Origin: JAXGMQ01 sp040768585
GTDB taxonomy: Bacteria > Caldisericota > Caldisericia > JAAYUI01
NCBI GenBank assembly: GCA_040768585.1
Contig: JAXGMQ010000001.1
Location: 372,001 to 436,000 of the forward strand
Length of the DNA stretch: 64,000 nt
Direction of reading: 5' to 3'
This document shows positions 1 through 8,016 of this stretch, piece after piece. The notes under the pieces were generated by a model, which made no database searches, was not told the origin of the DNA, and saw only the letters and a list, made by a program, of their open reading frames with translations. The translations under genes were made by a program, and so were the position numbers. Every line of letters begins with the position of its first letter. Position 1 is the first letter of the stretch.

Positions 1-163
1 CAGAGGTGGTGCTTTCCTGTGCCACCTCTACCGCCGTTCTTCTTGCTGATTCTTTTTCGATTACGAAACATTATTGAATTCAAGAGGCAAATTGATGTAA
101 ACGCAAGCGTGATTGGAAAAACTACATCCGCTTTAGAAAATCTAGAGAAAAACAGATCAAAAA
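1..163. other. Left edge, no gene seen
   Basis: I see no reading frame worth calling here. An 8-bp inverted repeat (positions 2-9 with 22-29, arms AGAGGTGG and CCACCTCT, 12-base loop) lies at the very edge. It could be the foot of a terminator for a gene outside the window, but no T-run follows on the plus strand, so that is a guess. Confidence 0.4.
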
Positions 164-484
164 CTACCTGGAGCTATTCTTGATGTATCTCATAAATATT
201 TGATAAACATCATCATTGTCCTTGTTTTTCCTGATACCCACATAGAGAAGCAAAATATATACTTCATTGTCATGAATTTCGTATAAAACCCTGTATCTCC
301 CGACCCTGAGACTCCTAACGCCCTGCAAAACCCCTTGTAGAGGTTTAGACGCTGGATGAATGGGATTTTGTGCTAACTCTTTTATCTTCTTGAGTACTCT
401 TGCAAAAGTGGGTTTGTCTTTTGCTCTAATCTCATCCAGCGACTTCCTTGCAACCTCTGGAATTCTTATTTCGTATTCAGTCAC
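164..484 (-). CDS. RelE/ParE-family toxin
   Basis: This 106-residue basic protein has the look of a RelE/ParE ribosome-dependent mRNA interferase or gyrase poison. The middle carries the family core (KPLQG, then SLRVGRYRVLYEI), followed by a hydrophobic strand (VYILLLYVG) and a basic C-terminus. It is the second gene of a two-gene unit and its start overlaps the end of the antitoxin gene by 8 bases, which is the usual toxin-antitoxin arrangement. Expression should depend on the promoter and operator in front of the antitoxin. The family call is strong; whether the target is mRNA on the ribosome (RelE) or gyrase (ParE) cannot be told from the sequence alone. Confidence 0.85.
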   Translation of the reverse strand: MTEYEIRIPEVARKSLDEIRAKDKPTFARVLKKIKELAQNPIHPASKPLQGVLQGVRSLRVGRYRVLYEIHDNEVYILLLYVGIRKNKDNDDVYQIFMRYIKNSSR

Positions 485-749
485 TCAGATACTCACTAAG
501 AGTTATAAAATTTCCGCCCTCACTTTGATCTCTCGCAGTTTTTATTGAGTTCATTAGCTCAGAATCGGATGTAATCTCAAGAGTCTCAATAAGGGACAAA
601 AAATATTCCCAGGGAATCAGTGCAAGAACAGATTCGTTCATGCTGGTTATCTCAACAAATGACCCTTTGCCCTCTTTTGCATCCTTTCCAAGTTGCATCA
701 ATTTCCTTCGGGCTTCGGTTATGTTAATCTTCTTTGTAACAACGGCCAT
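477..749 (-). CDS. Phd/YefM-family antitoxin
   Basis: A 90-residue protein with the Phd/YefM layout: a basic DNA-binding N-terminus containing INITEARRKL, a short strand region (SFVEITSMNESVLALIPWEYF), and a flexible acidic tail that would wrap the toxin. It should bind the toxin encoded immediately downstream and repress its own operon. The start is supported by a GGAGG Shine-Dalgarno 9 bases upstream (759-763 on the plus strand). A direct repeat of TACGTACAT overlaps the promoter, as expected for autoregulation. High confidence in the family and the pairing. Confidence 0.85.
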   Translation of the reverse strand: MAVVTKKINITEARRKLMQLGKDAKEGKGSFVEITSMNESVLALIPWEYFLSLIETLEITSDSELMNSIKTARDQSEGGNFITLSEYLSD

Positions 750-763
750 ATAAGCGTACCTCC

Positions 764-798
764 TACGTACATCTTACGTACATAAACAATTCTGTCAA
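764..798 (-). promoter_or_regulatory. Toxin-antitoxin promoter with overlapping operator
   Basis: On the minus strand TTGACA (793-798) and TAAGAT (771-776) are separated by 16 bases. Two copies of TACGTACAT (764-772 and 775-783), each built on the palindrome TACGTA, are centred 11 bp apart, one helical turn, and cover the -10 box and start point. Phd/YefM antitoxins bind short palindromes at their own promoter, so this is the likely operator. Confidence 0.7.
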
Positions 799-932
799 TG
801 GAGTCAAGGCACAGAATCCAACCATATCCCTGATTCGATGGTGTTTTAGAACCTCACATCTTTCTATCATTTAGAACGATCGTATAAGTTCCAAGGCTAT
901 CAATTCTGAGCTTTCTACATAAATAGATTTTT

Positions 933-1358
933 CTAGTGATTTACAATACTTTGCATTCTTTCAATTTCACTTTTTTTGTAAATCTCTTCGAAGTATTCTC
1001 TGAATTTTTCCTTGTCATTTAACCCATACTTAGAGCTAAGGTCGATTCTCATCTCAAAGAAATTGTAGAGATCATCCCAATAGCTGTCTGAATTTTCCAC
1101 ATCGAATTCATCAAACTCATGTTTCCATTCGTGAAGGTCATAAGCAAGAACATCACCACTTTGATAAAATACAGTGGAAACGGCACCAGTAAATTGGGTA
1201 AAGGTTGCTAGACTAGAAGAATTTTGATCTGCAAATCGTGTAGCAAATCCCCCGTTGTAGTATGCAAATTTCAGAAGAAAGTACAAACCAACTCCTATCA
1301 GAAAACCAATTAACAACGACAAAAAAGACTTCCAAGAAAAATCCTTAAATGAACTCAT
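933..1358 (-). CDS. Hypothetical single-span membrane protein
   Basis: I do not recognise this 141-residue protein. It has a short N-terminus, one membrane span at about residues 10-32 (FLSLLIGFLIGVGLYFLLKF) and a soluble, acidic-aromatic remainder with several YxxLYNFFE-like helices. I chose the start at 1358 because GGAGG lies 5 bases upstream (plus-strand CCTCC at 1364-1368). A longer frame starting at 1379 has no such site. It stands alone between the toxin-antitoxin pair and another anchored protein on the same strand. Confidence 0.6.
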   Translation of the reverse strand: MSSFKDFSWKSFLSLLIGFLIGVGLYFLLKFAYYNGGFATRFADQNSSSLATFTQFTGAVSTVFYQSGDVLAYDLHEWKHEFDEFDVENSDSYWDDLYNFFEMRIDLSSKYGLNDKEKFREYFEEIYKKSEIERMQSIVNH

Positions 1359-1443
1359 ATCAACCTCCAAGCCTCTCACACCTCAACAAAACATGTTTTT
1401 AAAATCAACTTTTGCAAATTACATAGAAACACAAAGTCCAATT

Positions 1444-2232
1444 TCATTCGATATACATATGCCCCCTAAACTCCTCCATCGATATTTTCCCATCCGTGAG
1501 TAAGTCCAGGTACCTATAATCGAACTTGACTAGAATTTCCTGGTTTTCTACTTTGGCTTCGATTGTGACTTTATCAAGATAGACGCCACTCTTTTCAGCA
1601 GCCACCTGGGTACATATCAGCATTTTAGCAACGATTGAGGAGACAGAGCCCGTCGATTCGATTTCAGAGGTCACTTTCAAGTTCTTTCCAGACGTCACAG
1701 TGAATCTCGTGTTTGTCTTCTCCCCAATAGATTTAGAGTTGAAAAGAGACTCTGCGTACTCGCAAAATGTGTCAACCCTCGCAGTTGTGTTTATCATCTC
1801 CCGTTTCGGGGTCTGATTCTTAACAGATTCAACCCAGAACTCTCTGAGGTCAATCCCACCGTCTTTGAGTTCTTTGGCAGCAGAGAGGCTGAAACTGAAC
1901 TCCGTTTGCCACATTCCGCTTTTCACCTGTATTCTGGCTGTCTCAAAGGAACTATTTTCGACATCAGCCCGGATTATTTTGCTCAGAACCTCGAAGGCTG
2001 TGCAGGAAATCTCGGTGTCTGTTGCATAACGGTCGACTTCAATACTCGCATCGAGCAACCCGTCGACAGTGGGGTTTGGGATCAGTCTCACTCCAGGGAT
2101 TGTGATATCAAGTTTTGTCACATTTCTCAGTTCCTCTCCGGTTTTGGCTGACCCAGAACCGTAGACAAATCCCAAAACAAGCGAAAGAACCCCAACGGCA
2201 ACACAAAAATACAAAAAATGTCTTCTGTTCAT
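1444..2232 (-). CDS. Hypothetical secreted or anchored protein
   Basis: The 262-residue product begins with MNRRHF and a hydrophobic stretch (about residues 5-24), a signal peptide or signal anchor, followed by an extracytoplasmic region with no motif I recognise. The region is rich in Thr, Ser and Glu and looks like alternating strands and helices. Upstream in-frame codons exist to 2313, but an extended -10 box (TGCTATAAT, 2243-2251) lies 10 bases before this ATG, so the mRNA would begin only 3-4 bases upstream of it. There is no Shine-Dalgarno, consistent with a leaderless message. Function unknown. Confidence 0.55.
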   Translation of the reverse strand: MNRRHFLYFCVAVGVLSLVLGFVYGSGSAKTGEELRNVTKLDITIPGVRLIPNPTVDGLLDASIEVDRYATDTEISCTAFEVLSKIIRADVENSSFETARIQVKSGMWQTEFSFSLSAAKELKDGGIDLREFWVESVKNQTPKREMINTTARVDTFCEYAESLFNSKSIGEKTNTRFTVTSGKNLKVTSEIESTGSVSSIVAKMLICTQVAAEKSGVYLDKVTIEAKVENQEILVKFDYRYLDLLTDGKISMEEFRGHMYIE

Positions 2233-2242
2233 ATCACAGATC

Positions 2243-2251
2243 ATTATAGCA
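2243..2251 (-). promoter_or_regulatory. Extended -10 promoter
   Basis: TGCTATAAT reads on the minus strand at 2251-2243, a perfect -10 hexamer with the TGn extension; no good -35 is visible. The predicted start of transcription is about 2236, three or four bases before the chosen ATG at 2232. Confidence 0.5.
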
Positions 2252-2357
2252 CAATTGTGGAAATATTTGGAAGTTCGATGAATCATAATTGACCAGGAGT
2301 ACAGGCAAAACATTGAACTTAATCACCAATAATTAATCAAATCGGTAAAAAACTTTA

Positions 2358-2386
2358 TTGTGTGGAGCACGGCTAAGCGTTATATA
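2358..2386 (+). promoter_or_regulatory. Probable promoter of the stalk-domain protein
   Basis: TTGTGT (2358-2363) and TATATA (2381-2386) with a 17-base spacer sit upstream of the strong SD at 2401-2407. A similar TTGTGT -35 with 17-base spacing precedes the lipoprotein at 56599. The hexamers are imperfect, so this is moderate evidence. Confidence 0.4.
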
Positions 2387-2420
2387 GGAATCGCAACGAC
2401 AAGGAGGTTTGAAAGTACCT

Positions 2421-3428
2421 ATGAAGAAAATGACAGGAATCGTAGCATTGGGGCTCGCTTTTGTTCTCCTCATCAGCCTCGCACCAGTCTCAGCTGGTCC
2501 AGCGCTCTTTACAGGAAAAGACAAAAATGGTGTTGAGTTCAAACCATTTATTTTCATGCCAGTAGCTAAATACATGCCACCAGCATCGATGGGAATACCT
2601 CAGGTTGAAGGTCACCACCAGTACTTCATGACCAATAACACCGGTAAAACCCAGAAGTTCACCGCTGAAGTCGAGTACTGTGGTCCAATCAGTAGGGAAT
2701 ATTGGTACATCATCCAGTTCTGTTTCTCAGATGCTTGCTATATCAACACAGGCACAACAGGCTCAGAGATTAAGGCTGGAGCTGACGAGAAGATGACATT
2801 CCAGTTTGCTCCGCCAAACAACAGCGTGGACGCAAAGTATGGTACATTTGCAACAGGCAAAGTTAAGCTTTACCCAGCAGACGACAAATCAATAACCGAT
2901 GAGCTTTATCTGGCTGCGGTGCATATTCCATATACACAAATAACACTCCCAATCGACAGCGCTGACATGAAACTTGAGAAATGCCTGACATGGGATCCGA
3001 TGAATAGGGACAAAACAAAGAAATATCCACTCACCGAGTCAGTCAAAAAACTTGACCAGCCAGCAACAATCGTTAACAGCAGAACATACATCCCACTCCG
3101 CGCCCTTGCTGAGGAGATGTACTCAGAGGTTGGTTGGGACAGTGGCTCAAGGACAGCTTCTTTCACCATTGGTGACAGCAGCGCATACTACAAGATGGAT
3201 CTTCAGATCGACAACCCAGTCGCAACACTCACGCTTAAAACCTGCGGCGGTAAAATTCTGACCAAGAAAGTCACAATGCCAGCACCAGCCATCATCAAAA
3301 ACGGTAGAACCATCGTTCCAGTCCGTTCCCTTGGCGAGACGCTCATGGGCGGAGAAATAACTTGGGATGCAGACACAAGAACTGTAATGCTCTACCTCCC
3401 ACCAAGACTTCATGAAACCGAAGAGTAG
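2421..3428 (+). CDS. Secreted protein with C-terminal copper-amine-oxidase stalk domain
   Basis: A 335-residue exported protein. Residues 1-25 form a classical signal peptide ending near PVSAGPA. The middle is an unidentified beta-rich domain. The C-terminal 110 residues hold a copper amine oxidase N-terminal-like (stalk) domain, with its two typical repeats RTYIPLRALAEEM and GRTIVPVRSLGET, each followed by a W-D-x-x-x-R-T strand. This domain occurs on many surface proteins and is not itself catalytic. The ATG at 2421 follows AAGGAGG (2401-2407) with a rather long 13-base gap; a TTG at 2409 is too close to the SD. A strong terminator follows, so the gene is a single transcription unit and probably well expressed. 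Confidence 0.75.
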   Translation: MKKMTGIVALGLAFVLLISLAPVSAGPALFTGKDKNGVEFKPFIFMPVAKYMPPASMGIPQVEGHHQYFMTNNTGKTQKFTAEVEYCGPISREYWYIIQFCFSDACYINTGTTGSEIKAGADEKMTFQFAPPNNSVDAKYGTFATGKVKLYPADDKSITDELYLAAVHIPYTQITLPIDSADMKLEKCLTWDPMNRDKTKKYPLTESVKKLDQPATIVNSRTYIPLRALAEEMYSEVGWDSGSRTASFTIGDSSAYYKMDLQIDNPVATLTLKTCGGKILTKKVTMPAPAIIKNGRTIVPVRSLGETLMGGEITWDADTRTVMLYLPPRLHETEE

Positions 3429-3465
3429 AACCTTAGACAAAGTGGTATAATCAATTTGATATCGT

Positions 3466-3503
3466 AACAGGCGGGGTGACAAAGTACCCCGCCTGTTTTT
3501 TGT
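3466..3503 (+). terminator. Intrinsic terminator
   Basis: An 11-bp GC-rich stem (3467-3477 with 3486-3496, arms ACAGGCGGGGT and ACCCCGCCTGT) and 8-base loop are followed by a run of six T then GTTTT. Confidence 0.95.
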
Positions 3504-3783
3504 TTTAAGTCACATTTTTTCAGTAAATAAAGACGGGTTGAAATTCCGTGTCTTCCTTATTTTTACAAACATCGTACACATCCGTTATGATTAATTTTGA
3601 TTCGGTTTTCATTCCTGGGCTAAGCCGTGTTTGTCAGTAGTGATTGTTAGTTGAGAAATCGTCAAATTCCCTTGTTTTATCCACTAATTGGGCATCTATC
3701 CCTGTCTCAACTATACTTCATTGATCTCAGTCCATCACCCGCTTTTAAATGATTTATCCATTTGTTGTTATAGAATCTCGCTC

Positions 3784-4419
3784 ATGAGAACGTTTGGTTT
3801 GTTTGCACTTGTTTTGTGTCTTTTTGTCGCTGGTTGCTCCTCTGTCGAGACAACCGTTGTAATTGAGGAAAACGCTGAGCCCGATGCAGCCACAATCCAA
3901 AAACAAAATGCTGAGAACTCCTCCCTTACTCTCGCGGACAAGCAATACCTTGACAAGTACGGCTCTGAAGAGCCTGAAGAGATTACCTACGATGACGTCA
4001 AGCCAATTGTTGTCTACCCACCAGAGTGGCATGTCACAGACCTCGGCAACAAGGTCATCTTTGACCTTCCAGACGAGGGCAAAATCACACTCGAATATCA
4101 GAGGAATATCACGGGAGACGGCATCGACTGGGTGGTAGAAAAACTGACAGAGCTTCAAAAATATGGCTTTGTATACAGGGCAATGGCAAATATTGACCCC
4201 AAGAGCTTCAAGATAATTGGAGACAACGATGAAGCCAGAGAGATGTTTAGTATACATCCGGACTATCCATTCAACCTCGATGTAATATCTGTGGGTGGCT
4301 ATCTTGGAAACAAGGACTGCATCTGGAAATTGTATGGTTACTATAGTGACATCAAACAAACCACGAACATCTACAACACTTTCAAGAATGCAAGACTTGT
4401 AAAATGGGAAGAAAAGTAA
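3784..4419 (+). CDS. Putative lipoprotein
   Basis: A 211-residue lipoprotein of unknown function. The signal sequence MRTFGLFALVLCLFVAGC ends in a good lipobox (FVAGC), followed by an acidic, Glu/Asn-rich linker and a compact alpha/beta domain from about residue 75. The start at 3784 is preferred over in-frame codons back to 3688 because the signal peptide begins there. An extended -10 box (TGTTATAGA, about 3766-3774) would start the mRNA near 3781, leaving almost no leader and no SD. The radical SAM gene starts inside its last codons, so the two are co-translated. Confidence 0.65.
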   Translation: MRTFGLFALVLCLFVAGCSSVETTVVIEENAEPDAATIQKQNAENSSLTLADKQYLDKYGSEEPEEITYDDVKPIVVYPPEWHVTDLGNKVIFDLPDEGKITLEYQRNITGDGIDWVVEKLTELQKYGFVYRAMANIDPKSFKIIGDNDEAREMFSIHPDYPFNLDVISVGGYLGNKDCIWKLYGYYSDIKQTTNIYNTFKNARLVKWEEK

Positions 4420-5276
4420 CGTTTTACACTCCGGGGATGTTTACAATCCACGGTAGAACTGGAAGATATCCTGGCGTCTCATTGACCGGGTCAAGATGCG
4501 ACCTTATGTGTGACCACTGCAAGGGAACTCTGCTTCGGGCTATCCCTGATTGCTCAACACCTGAAAAACTCGTTGAATTTGCCAAAAAAGCCCACGAAAG
4601 AAAAGATTATGGAATGCTTCTCTCAGGTGGTCTCAACACATCTGGTAGGGCTGACTGGGCAGTATTCAGGGATGCGATAAAGGAGATCAAGGATACAACC
4701 GATCTCTATATCTCCGCCCATGTTGGTTTCCCGACCGACCAGGACATCAAGAACCTGAAAGAAGCTGGTATAGACCAAACTCTGATTGATGTCATCGGTG
4801 ATGATTTGGTGGCTCAAAGAGTTTACAAGATACAACCCGGTGTTGCCAGAGACTCTGCAATCAGGCTTCTCGAATCAGGTTTGAGGGTCGCGCCCCACAT
4901 TCTAATTGGTCTGAATGAAGGCAGTCTTTCTGGTGAAATGGACGCTGTATCCCTGATTTCAAACTATGACGTTGACAAGGTCGTTTTCATCGTACTACGA
5001 CCAACGGCAGGCACTCCAATGGAGAATGTCCTGCCACCATCACCCTCTGAAGTGGCGGAAGTCATCAGCTATGCAAGGAATAAACTCCCAGACCGAATCA
5101 TCAATCTAGGATGCGTTAGACCAGCTGGATACCACAAGAAAGAACTCGATATTCTTGCCATCAAGGCAGGCGTTGATGGGATTGCCATCCCGGCCCCTGA
5201 GACCATCCAGGCGGCAAAGGACTTGGGCATCGATTTCGTTGAGTATCCAATCTGCTGTTCGATGGCGTTTGTATAA
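4404..5276 (+). CDS. Radical SAM protein, COG1856-type (possible LipS2-like)
   Basis: A 290-residue radical SAM enzyme. The [4Fe-4S]-SAM site is CDLMCDHC (Cys at about residues 31, 35, 38, spacing CxxxCxxC), followed by a glycine-rich SAM-binding strand (MLLSGG) and the region PHILIGLNEG. The overall pattern, including LRPTAGTPMENV, NLGCVRP and the Cys pair near the C-terminus, matches my memory of COG1856 proteins, some of which have been described as LipS2 of the two-protein lipoyl synthase LipS1/LipS2. No LipS1 partner is in the window, so substrate is uncertain. The start overlaps the upstream lipoprotein gene by 16 bases. Confidence 0.65.
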   Translation: MGRKVTFYTPGMFTIHGRTGRYPGVSLTGSRCDLMCDHCKGTLLRAIPDCSTPEKLVEFAKKAHERKDYGMLLSGGLNTSGRADWAVFRDAIKEIKDTTDLYISAHVGFPTDQDIKNLKEAGIDQTLIDVIGDDLVAQRVYKIQPGVARDSAIRLLESGLRVAPHILIGLNEGSLSGEMDAVSLISNYDVDKVVFIVLRPTAGTPMENVLPPSPSEVAEVISYARNKLPDRIINLGCVRPAGYHKKELDILAIKAGVDGIAIPAPETIQAAKDLGIDFVEYPICCSMAFV

Positions 5277-5399
5277 TAAAACCCTCAGAACACTTACTAC
5301 CCAACCGGGAAACATCCACTTTAACTTCTATTGAGGTGTATTACTCAGGCATGTATTCCATTAGAAACCAACATTTCACACGGTATCGTAGCTTGTTTT
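5277..5399. other. Convergent intergenic stretch
   Basis: A 123-base gap between the radical SAM gene and the convergent acetyltransferase gene. I see no strong terminator or gene in it. Confidence 0.5.
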
Positions 5400-6461
5400 C
5401 TAATGCGCCTGCATCTTCTCGTTTACTGAATTAACGTCTAACCTATACTGAACGCTTTTCGGAGAATTGACGAACCCAAAGTCTGAATTGATTCTAAGCA
5501 TCACCTGATTGTCCTTGTCATTTGCCGTCGTCACAAGCTCAATTTCTGGATACCTCGACCTCGCATAGAGCATGAGCATTGATTTCATCCTCTTACAGAT
5601 GCCTCTACTTCTGAAATCTTTCCTGACCCCTGAGATGAATGTGAACAATTCCCACGGTTTAGTTGGGTCTATCCATACTTCTGAAATTCCAATGGGGTTG
5701 CCATCCTTATCGCGCGCAAATGCAGTTATCTGGGTGATATTATCATCTTCTCTGTGTTTTTCATCCTCTTTCAATTCACCAATGAACTGCTCCCTATCAA
5801 AATTCCAGTCACTGGAGAAACTCGAAAGCTCTTCAAAATAATCTGCAATCAAACCATGATATTCGTCCTTTTGGGACAACGGGATATTCTCTGTAAGTGT
5901 AACAAATACCTCAGGCGACCTCGCATCGAGCTTCTCCAGATTATAGGAAATCTTATCCAATTCCTTGGTGTCTAGTTTTAGATGAGAGAGGATTCCCTCG
6001 CTTGTCACCACTCCACCAAAATTTGCGCAAAATGCGTGTCCAGACTCTGTGTTTGCTCTTAGATATGCATGTTTAATTTCAAAAGGTTTAGCGTCGTCAA
6101 GTAATGCCATCAAGAGCTTTGAGCCAATCCCTTCTCTCCTGTGATTCTTGGCAACTCGGAGATTCAACCAAGCTCTTTCCAAATCTTCATCAACCACATC
6201 CGCATCCTTTTTCATAACCGTGCCCGACGCAAAACCCACAATTTTGCCGTGCAAAACCGCAACATGATTGAAGTCCACCTCTTGGGTATTTGTCATTTTG
6301 ATGTCTCTTCTATAGGTCTCAATGGGGGAAACCGGAAGCATCGGATATGACTCCTTGAAATCCTCAACATACAATTCGTACAACATATCCAACTGTCGCT
6401 CTGTCACATCGCTTATAGAGATAGTCTCAATAGTAATATTCTCAATCCTGTCATCAGTCAT
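5400..6461 (-). CDS. Tandem GNAT acetyltransferase
   Basis: A 353-residue protein made of two GNAT folds. Domain 1 (about residues 10-175) has the acetyl-CoA binding motif NHRREGIGSKLL; domain 2 (about 195-345) has RKDFRSRGICKRM. This tandem arrangement is seen in mycothiol synthase-like and other uncharacterised GNATs, so the substrate cannot be assigned. The frame is open to 6614, but the ATG at 6461 is preceded by GGGGAG at an 8-base spacing and avoids an implausible N-terminal extension. It is divergent from the glycosylase gene at 6598. Confidence 0.75.
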   Translation of the reverse strand: MTDDRIENITIETISISDVTERQLDMLYELYVEDFKESYPMLPVSPIETYRRDIKMTNTQEVDFNHVAVLHGKIVGFASGTVMKKDADVVDEDLERAWLNLRVAKNHRREGIGSKLLMALLDDAKPFEIKHAYLRANTESGHAFCANFGGVVTSEGILSHLKLDTKELDKISYNLEKLDARSPEVFVTLTENIPLSQKDEYHGLIADYFEELSSFSSDWNFDREQFIGELKEDEKHREDDNITQITAFARDKDGNPIGISEVWIDPTKPWELFTFISGVRKDFRSRGICKRMKSMLMLYARSRYPEIELVTTANDKDNQVMLRINSDFGFVNSPKSVQYRLDVNSVNEKMQAH

Positions 6462-6597
6462 AACTATGTCTCCCCAAGTTTTCGTATACAAACATGTGCC
6501 CAGTGTATCCAGAAACCTCTGTTTTTCAAACTGATTCAAACACACCAAAATCAGGCAATTCTTGAATGAACTCGCATTTTGATGAGAATATGACCCA

Positions 6598-7239
6598 ATG
6601 AACAGGATTTTCAATATTTATAAAACACTCTTAGAAAGCTTTGGCCCCCAACATTGGTGGCCTGGGGATTCTCCCTGGGAGATTGCAGTTGGAGCAATTC
6701 TTACTCAGCAAGTTTCATGGACAAACGTTGAGAAAGCGATAAACAACCTCAAATCAAAAGGTTTGCTAGAGCTTGAGGTAATGGTTAACGCCAAACCAGA
6801 GGAAATCAGAGAATGCATCAAACCAACTGGATTTTTCAATCAGAAGGCTGATAGGCTGATATCATTTGCCAGATACGTTCTCCATAAACATGACTCAATC
6901 GAGCAAATGCTCGAAGGAGAAACACATCAGGTTAGGGAAGAGCTTTTAGCGCAAAATGGGATTGGCCCAGAAACAGCAGACTCGATACTCCTTTATGCAG
7001 GTAATCATCCAATATTTGTAGTTGACGCCTACACAAAGAGGGTGGCGAGATGTATTGGGCTGGTCGGATTCGACGATTATCATAAGCTACAGTCGATATT
7101 TACAGAATCCCTTCCAAATGGCTATGAGCTCTACAATGAGTATCATGCTCTCATAGTCAAATTGGGCAAGGAAAATTGTAAAACAAAACCAATATGTTCA
7201 AACTGTCCAATAAGGGAATATGCCTCAACTACACCGTAG
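6598..7239 (+). CDS. Endonuclease III-like DNA glycosylase (HhH-GPD)
   Basis: A 213-residue base-excision repair glycosylase. The HhH motif NGIGPETADS (120-129) and the catalytic aspartate in VVDAYTKR (Asp143) are present. The lysine that gives EndoIII its AP-lyase activity is Glu125 here, so it should be a monofunctional glycosylase, as in COG2231/MagIII-type enzymes. The C-terminal iron-sulfur loop has Cys194, Cys200 and Cys203, but the expected fourth cysteine is Ala209. No Shine-Dalgarno precedes the ATG; a weak TTGAAT/GAGAAT promoter would place the mRNA start within 2-3 bases of it. Confidence 0.75.
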   Translation: MNRIFNIYKTLLESFGPQHWWPGDSPWEIAVGAILTQQVSWTNVEKAINNLKSKGLLELEVMVNAKPEEIRECIKPTGFFNQKADRLISFARYVLHKHDSIEQMLEGETHQVREELLAQNGIGPETADSILLYAGNHPIFVVDAYTKRVARCIGLVGFDDYHKLQSIFTESLPNGYELYNEYHALIVKLGKENCKTKPICSNCPIREYASTTP

Positions 7240-7370
7240 CCATCTAGCGTTTTCGTCTATAGAGAACTGAGGATTATCTACAACAGAAATGCTTAATAAT
7301 CCAATGTTCATGCGTGGTATTCCGACTGTCGACAGAATCATCACCGTCAAAGCTTCAAATCAATTTCACG
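7240..7370 (+). other. Intergenic before the pyr promoter
   Basis: 131 bases with no reading frame of note and no convincing terminator for the glycosylase gene. The interval ends at the consensus pyr promoter. Because transcription starts at the pyrR ATG, this stretch does not form a pyr leader. Confidence 0.5.
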
Positions 7371-7399
7371 TTGACAGCATAAAATCCACAAAATATAAT
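7371..7399 (+). promoter_or_regulatory. Consensus sigma-70 promoter of the pyr operon
   Basis: TTGACA (7371-7376), 17-base spacer, TATAAT (7394-7399): a perfect match to consensus. The predicted start is 7406-7408, at or one base before the pyrR ATG at 7408, so the pyrR message should be leaderless. Confidence 0.9.
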
Positions 7400-7407
7400 C
7401 ATTGGCA

Positions 7408-7956
7408 ATGGAGCTAAAAGTCAAAGCAATACTGCTTGAGAAGGAAGACATGAAACGGGTCATCACCCGGATGGCTCACGAGATCATCGAGTGCAATCAC
7501 GGTATCGATGACATCGCTCTAATCGGCATCCACAGGCGAGGTGTTCCAATTGCCCACCGGATCGCAGCCAAGATTGAAGAGATTGAGGGCAAAAGACCTT
7601 TGGTTGGTGAGCTTGATATTACCCTCTATCGCGATGACCTCTCCATGCTCTACGAAACACCAAAGGTTCACAAAACAAGTGTCAGCTTCAACATCAAGGG
7701 CAAGGTTGTAATCCTGGTTGATGACGTTCTCTTTACCGGAAGAACCATCAGAGCCGCAATGGACGCCCTTACTGACCTCGGTAGACCAAGCAAGATTCAA
7801 CTTGCTGTCATTGTCGACAGAGGCCACCGTGAACTCCCGATTCGAGCTGATTACATTGGTAAAAATACCCCAACCTCCAAGGAAGAGGTGATTGAGGTTC
7901 TTGTCACAGAGACAGACGGACAGGACAAGGTCATCCTTGGTGAAAGGGTTGACTAA
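7408..7956 (+). CDS. pyrR: Bifunctional pyr regulator / uracil phosphoribosyltransferase PyrR
   Basis: A 182-residue type I phosphoribosyltransferase. PyrR binds pyr mRNA in response to UMP and also has some uracil PRTase activity. Visible motifs are HRRGVPIAHRI near the N-terminus and the PRPP loop VVILVDDVLFTGRTIRAA, with the conserved DRGHRELPIRADYIG segment. An in-frame TTG lies at 7402, but the ATG at 7408 coincides with the predicted transcription start from a consensus promoter, so translation is probably leaderless. It heads the pyr operon, separated from pyrB by an intrinsic terminator that may act as an attenuator. Confidence 0.93.
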   Translation: MELKVKAILLEKEDMKRVITRMAHEIIECNHGIDDIALIGIHRRGVPIAHRIAAKIEEIEGKRPLVGELDITLYRDDLSMLYETPKVHKTSVSFNIKGKVVILVDDVLFTGRTIRAAMDALTDLGRPSKIQLAVIVDRGHRELPIRADYIGKNTPTSKEEVIEVLVTETDGQDKVILGERVD

Positions 7957-7974
7957 TTGCAGTAGTACTATCCA

Positions 7975-8005
7975 AGCCCCTGGCGCCTTGCCAGGGGCTT
8001 TTTTT
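7975..8005 (+). terminator. Terminator or attenuator between pyrR and pyrB
   Basis: A perfect 10-bp stem (7975-7984 with 7990-7999, AGCCCCTGGC/GCCAGGGGCT), 5-base loop and seven T. The pyrB SD AAGGAGG begins at the next base. Upstream, CCTTGG (7935-7940) could pair with CCAAG at the foot of the hairpin, a weak candidate antiterminator. I could not find a clear PyrR-binding loop. Confidence 0.9.
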
Positions 8006-8016
8006 AAGGAGGTGCA

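Noticed and set aside
3754..4359. 201-codon minus-strand frame over the lipoprotein at 3784
   Set aside because: The plus-strand gene has a signal peptide with a lipobox and an overlapping partner; the minus-strand frame has neither SD nor recognisable motif.
7240..7407. PyrR-binding leader or riboswitch before pyrR
   Set aside because: The consensus promoter sits directly against the pyrR ATG, so this sequence is not transcribed from it.
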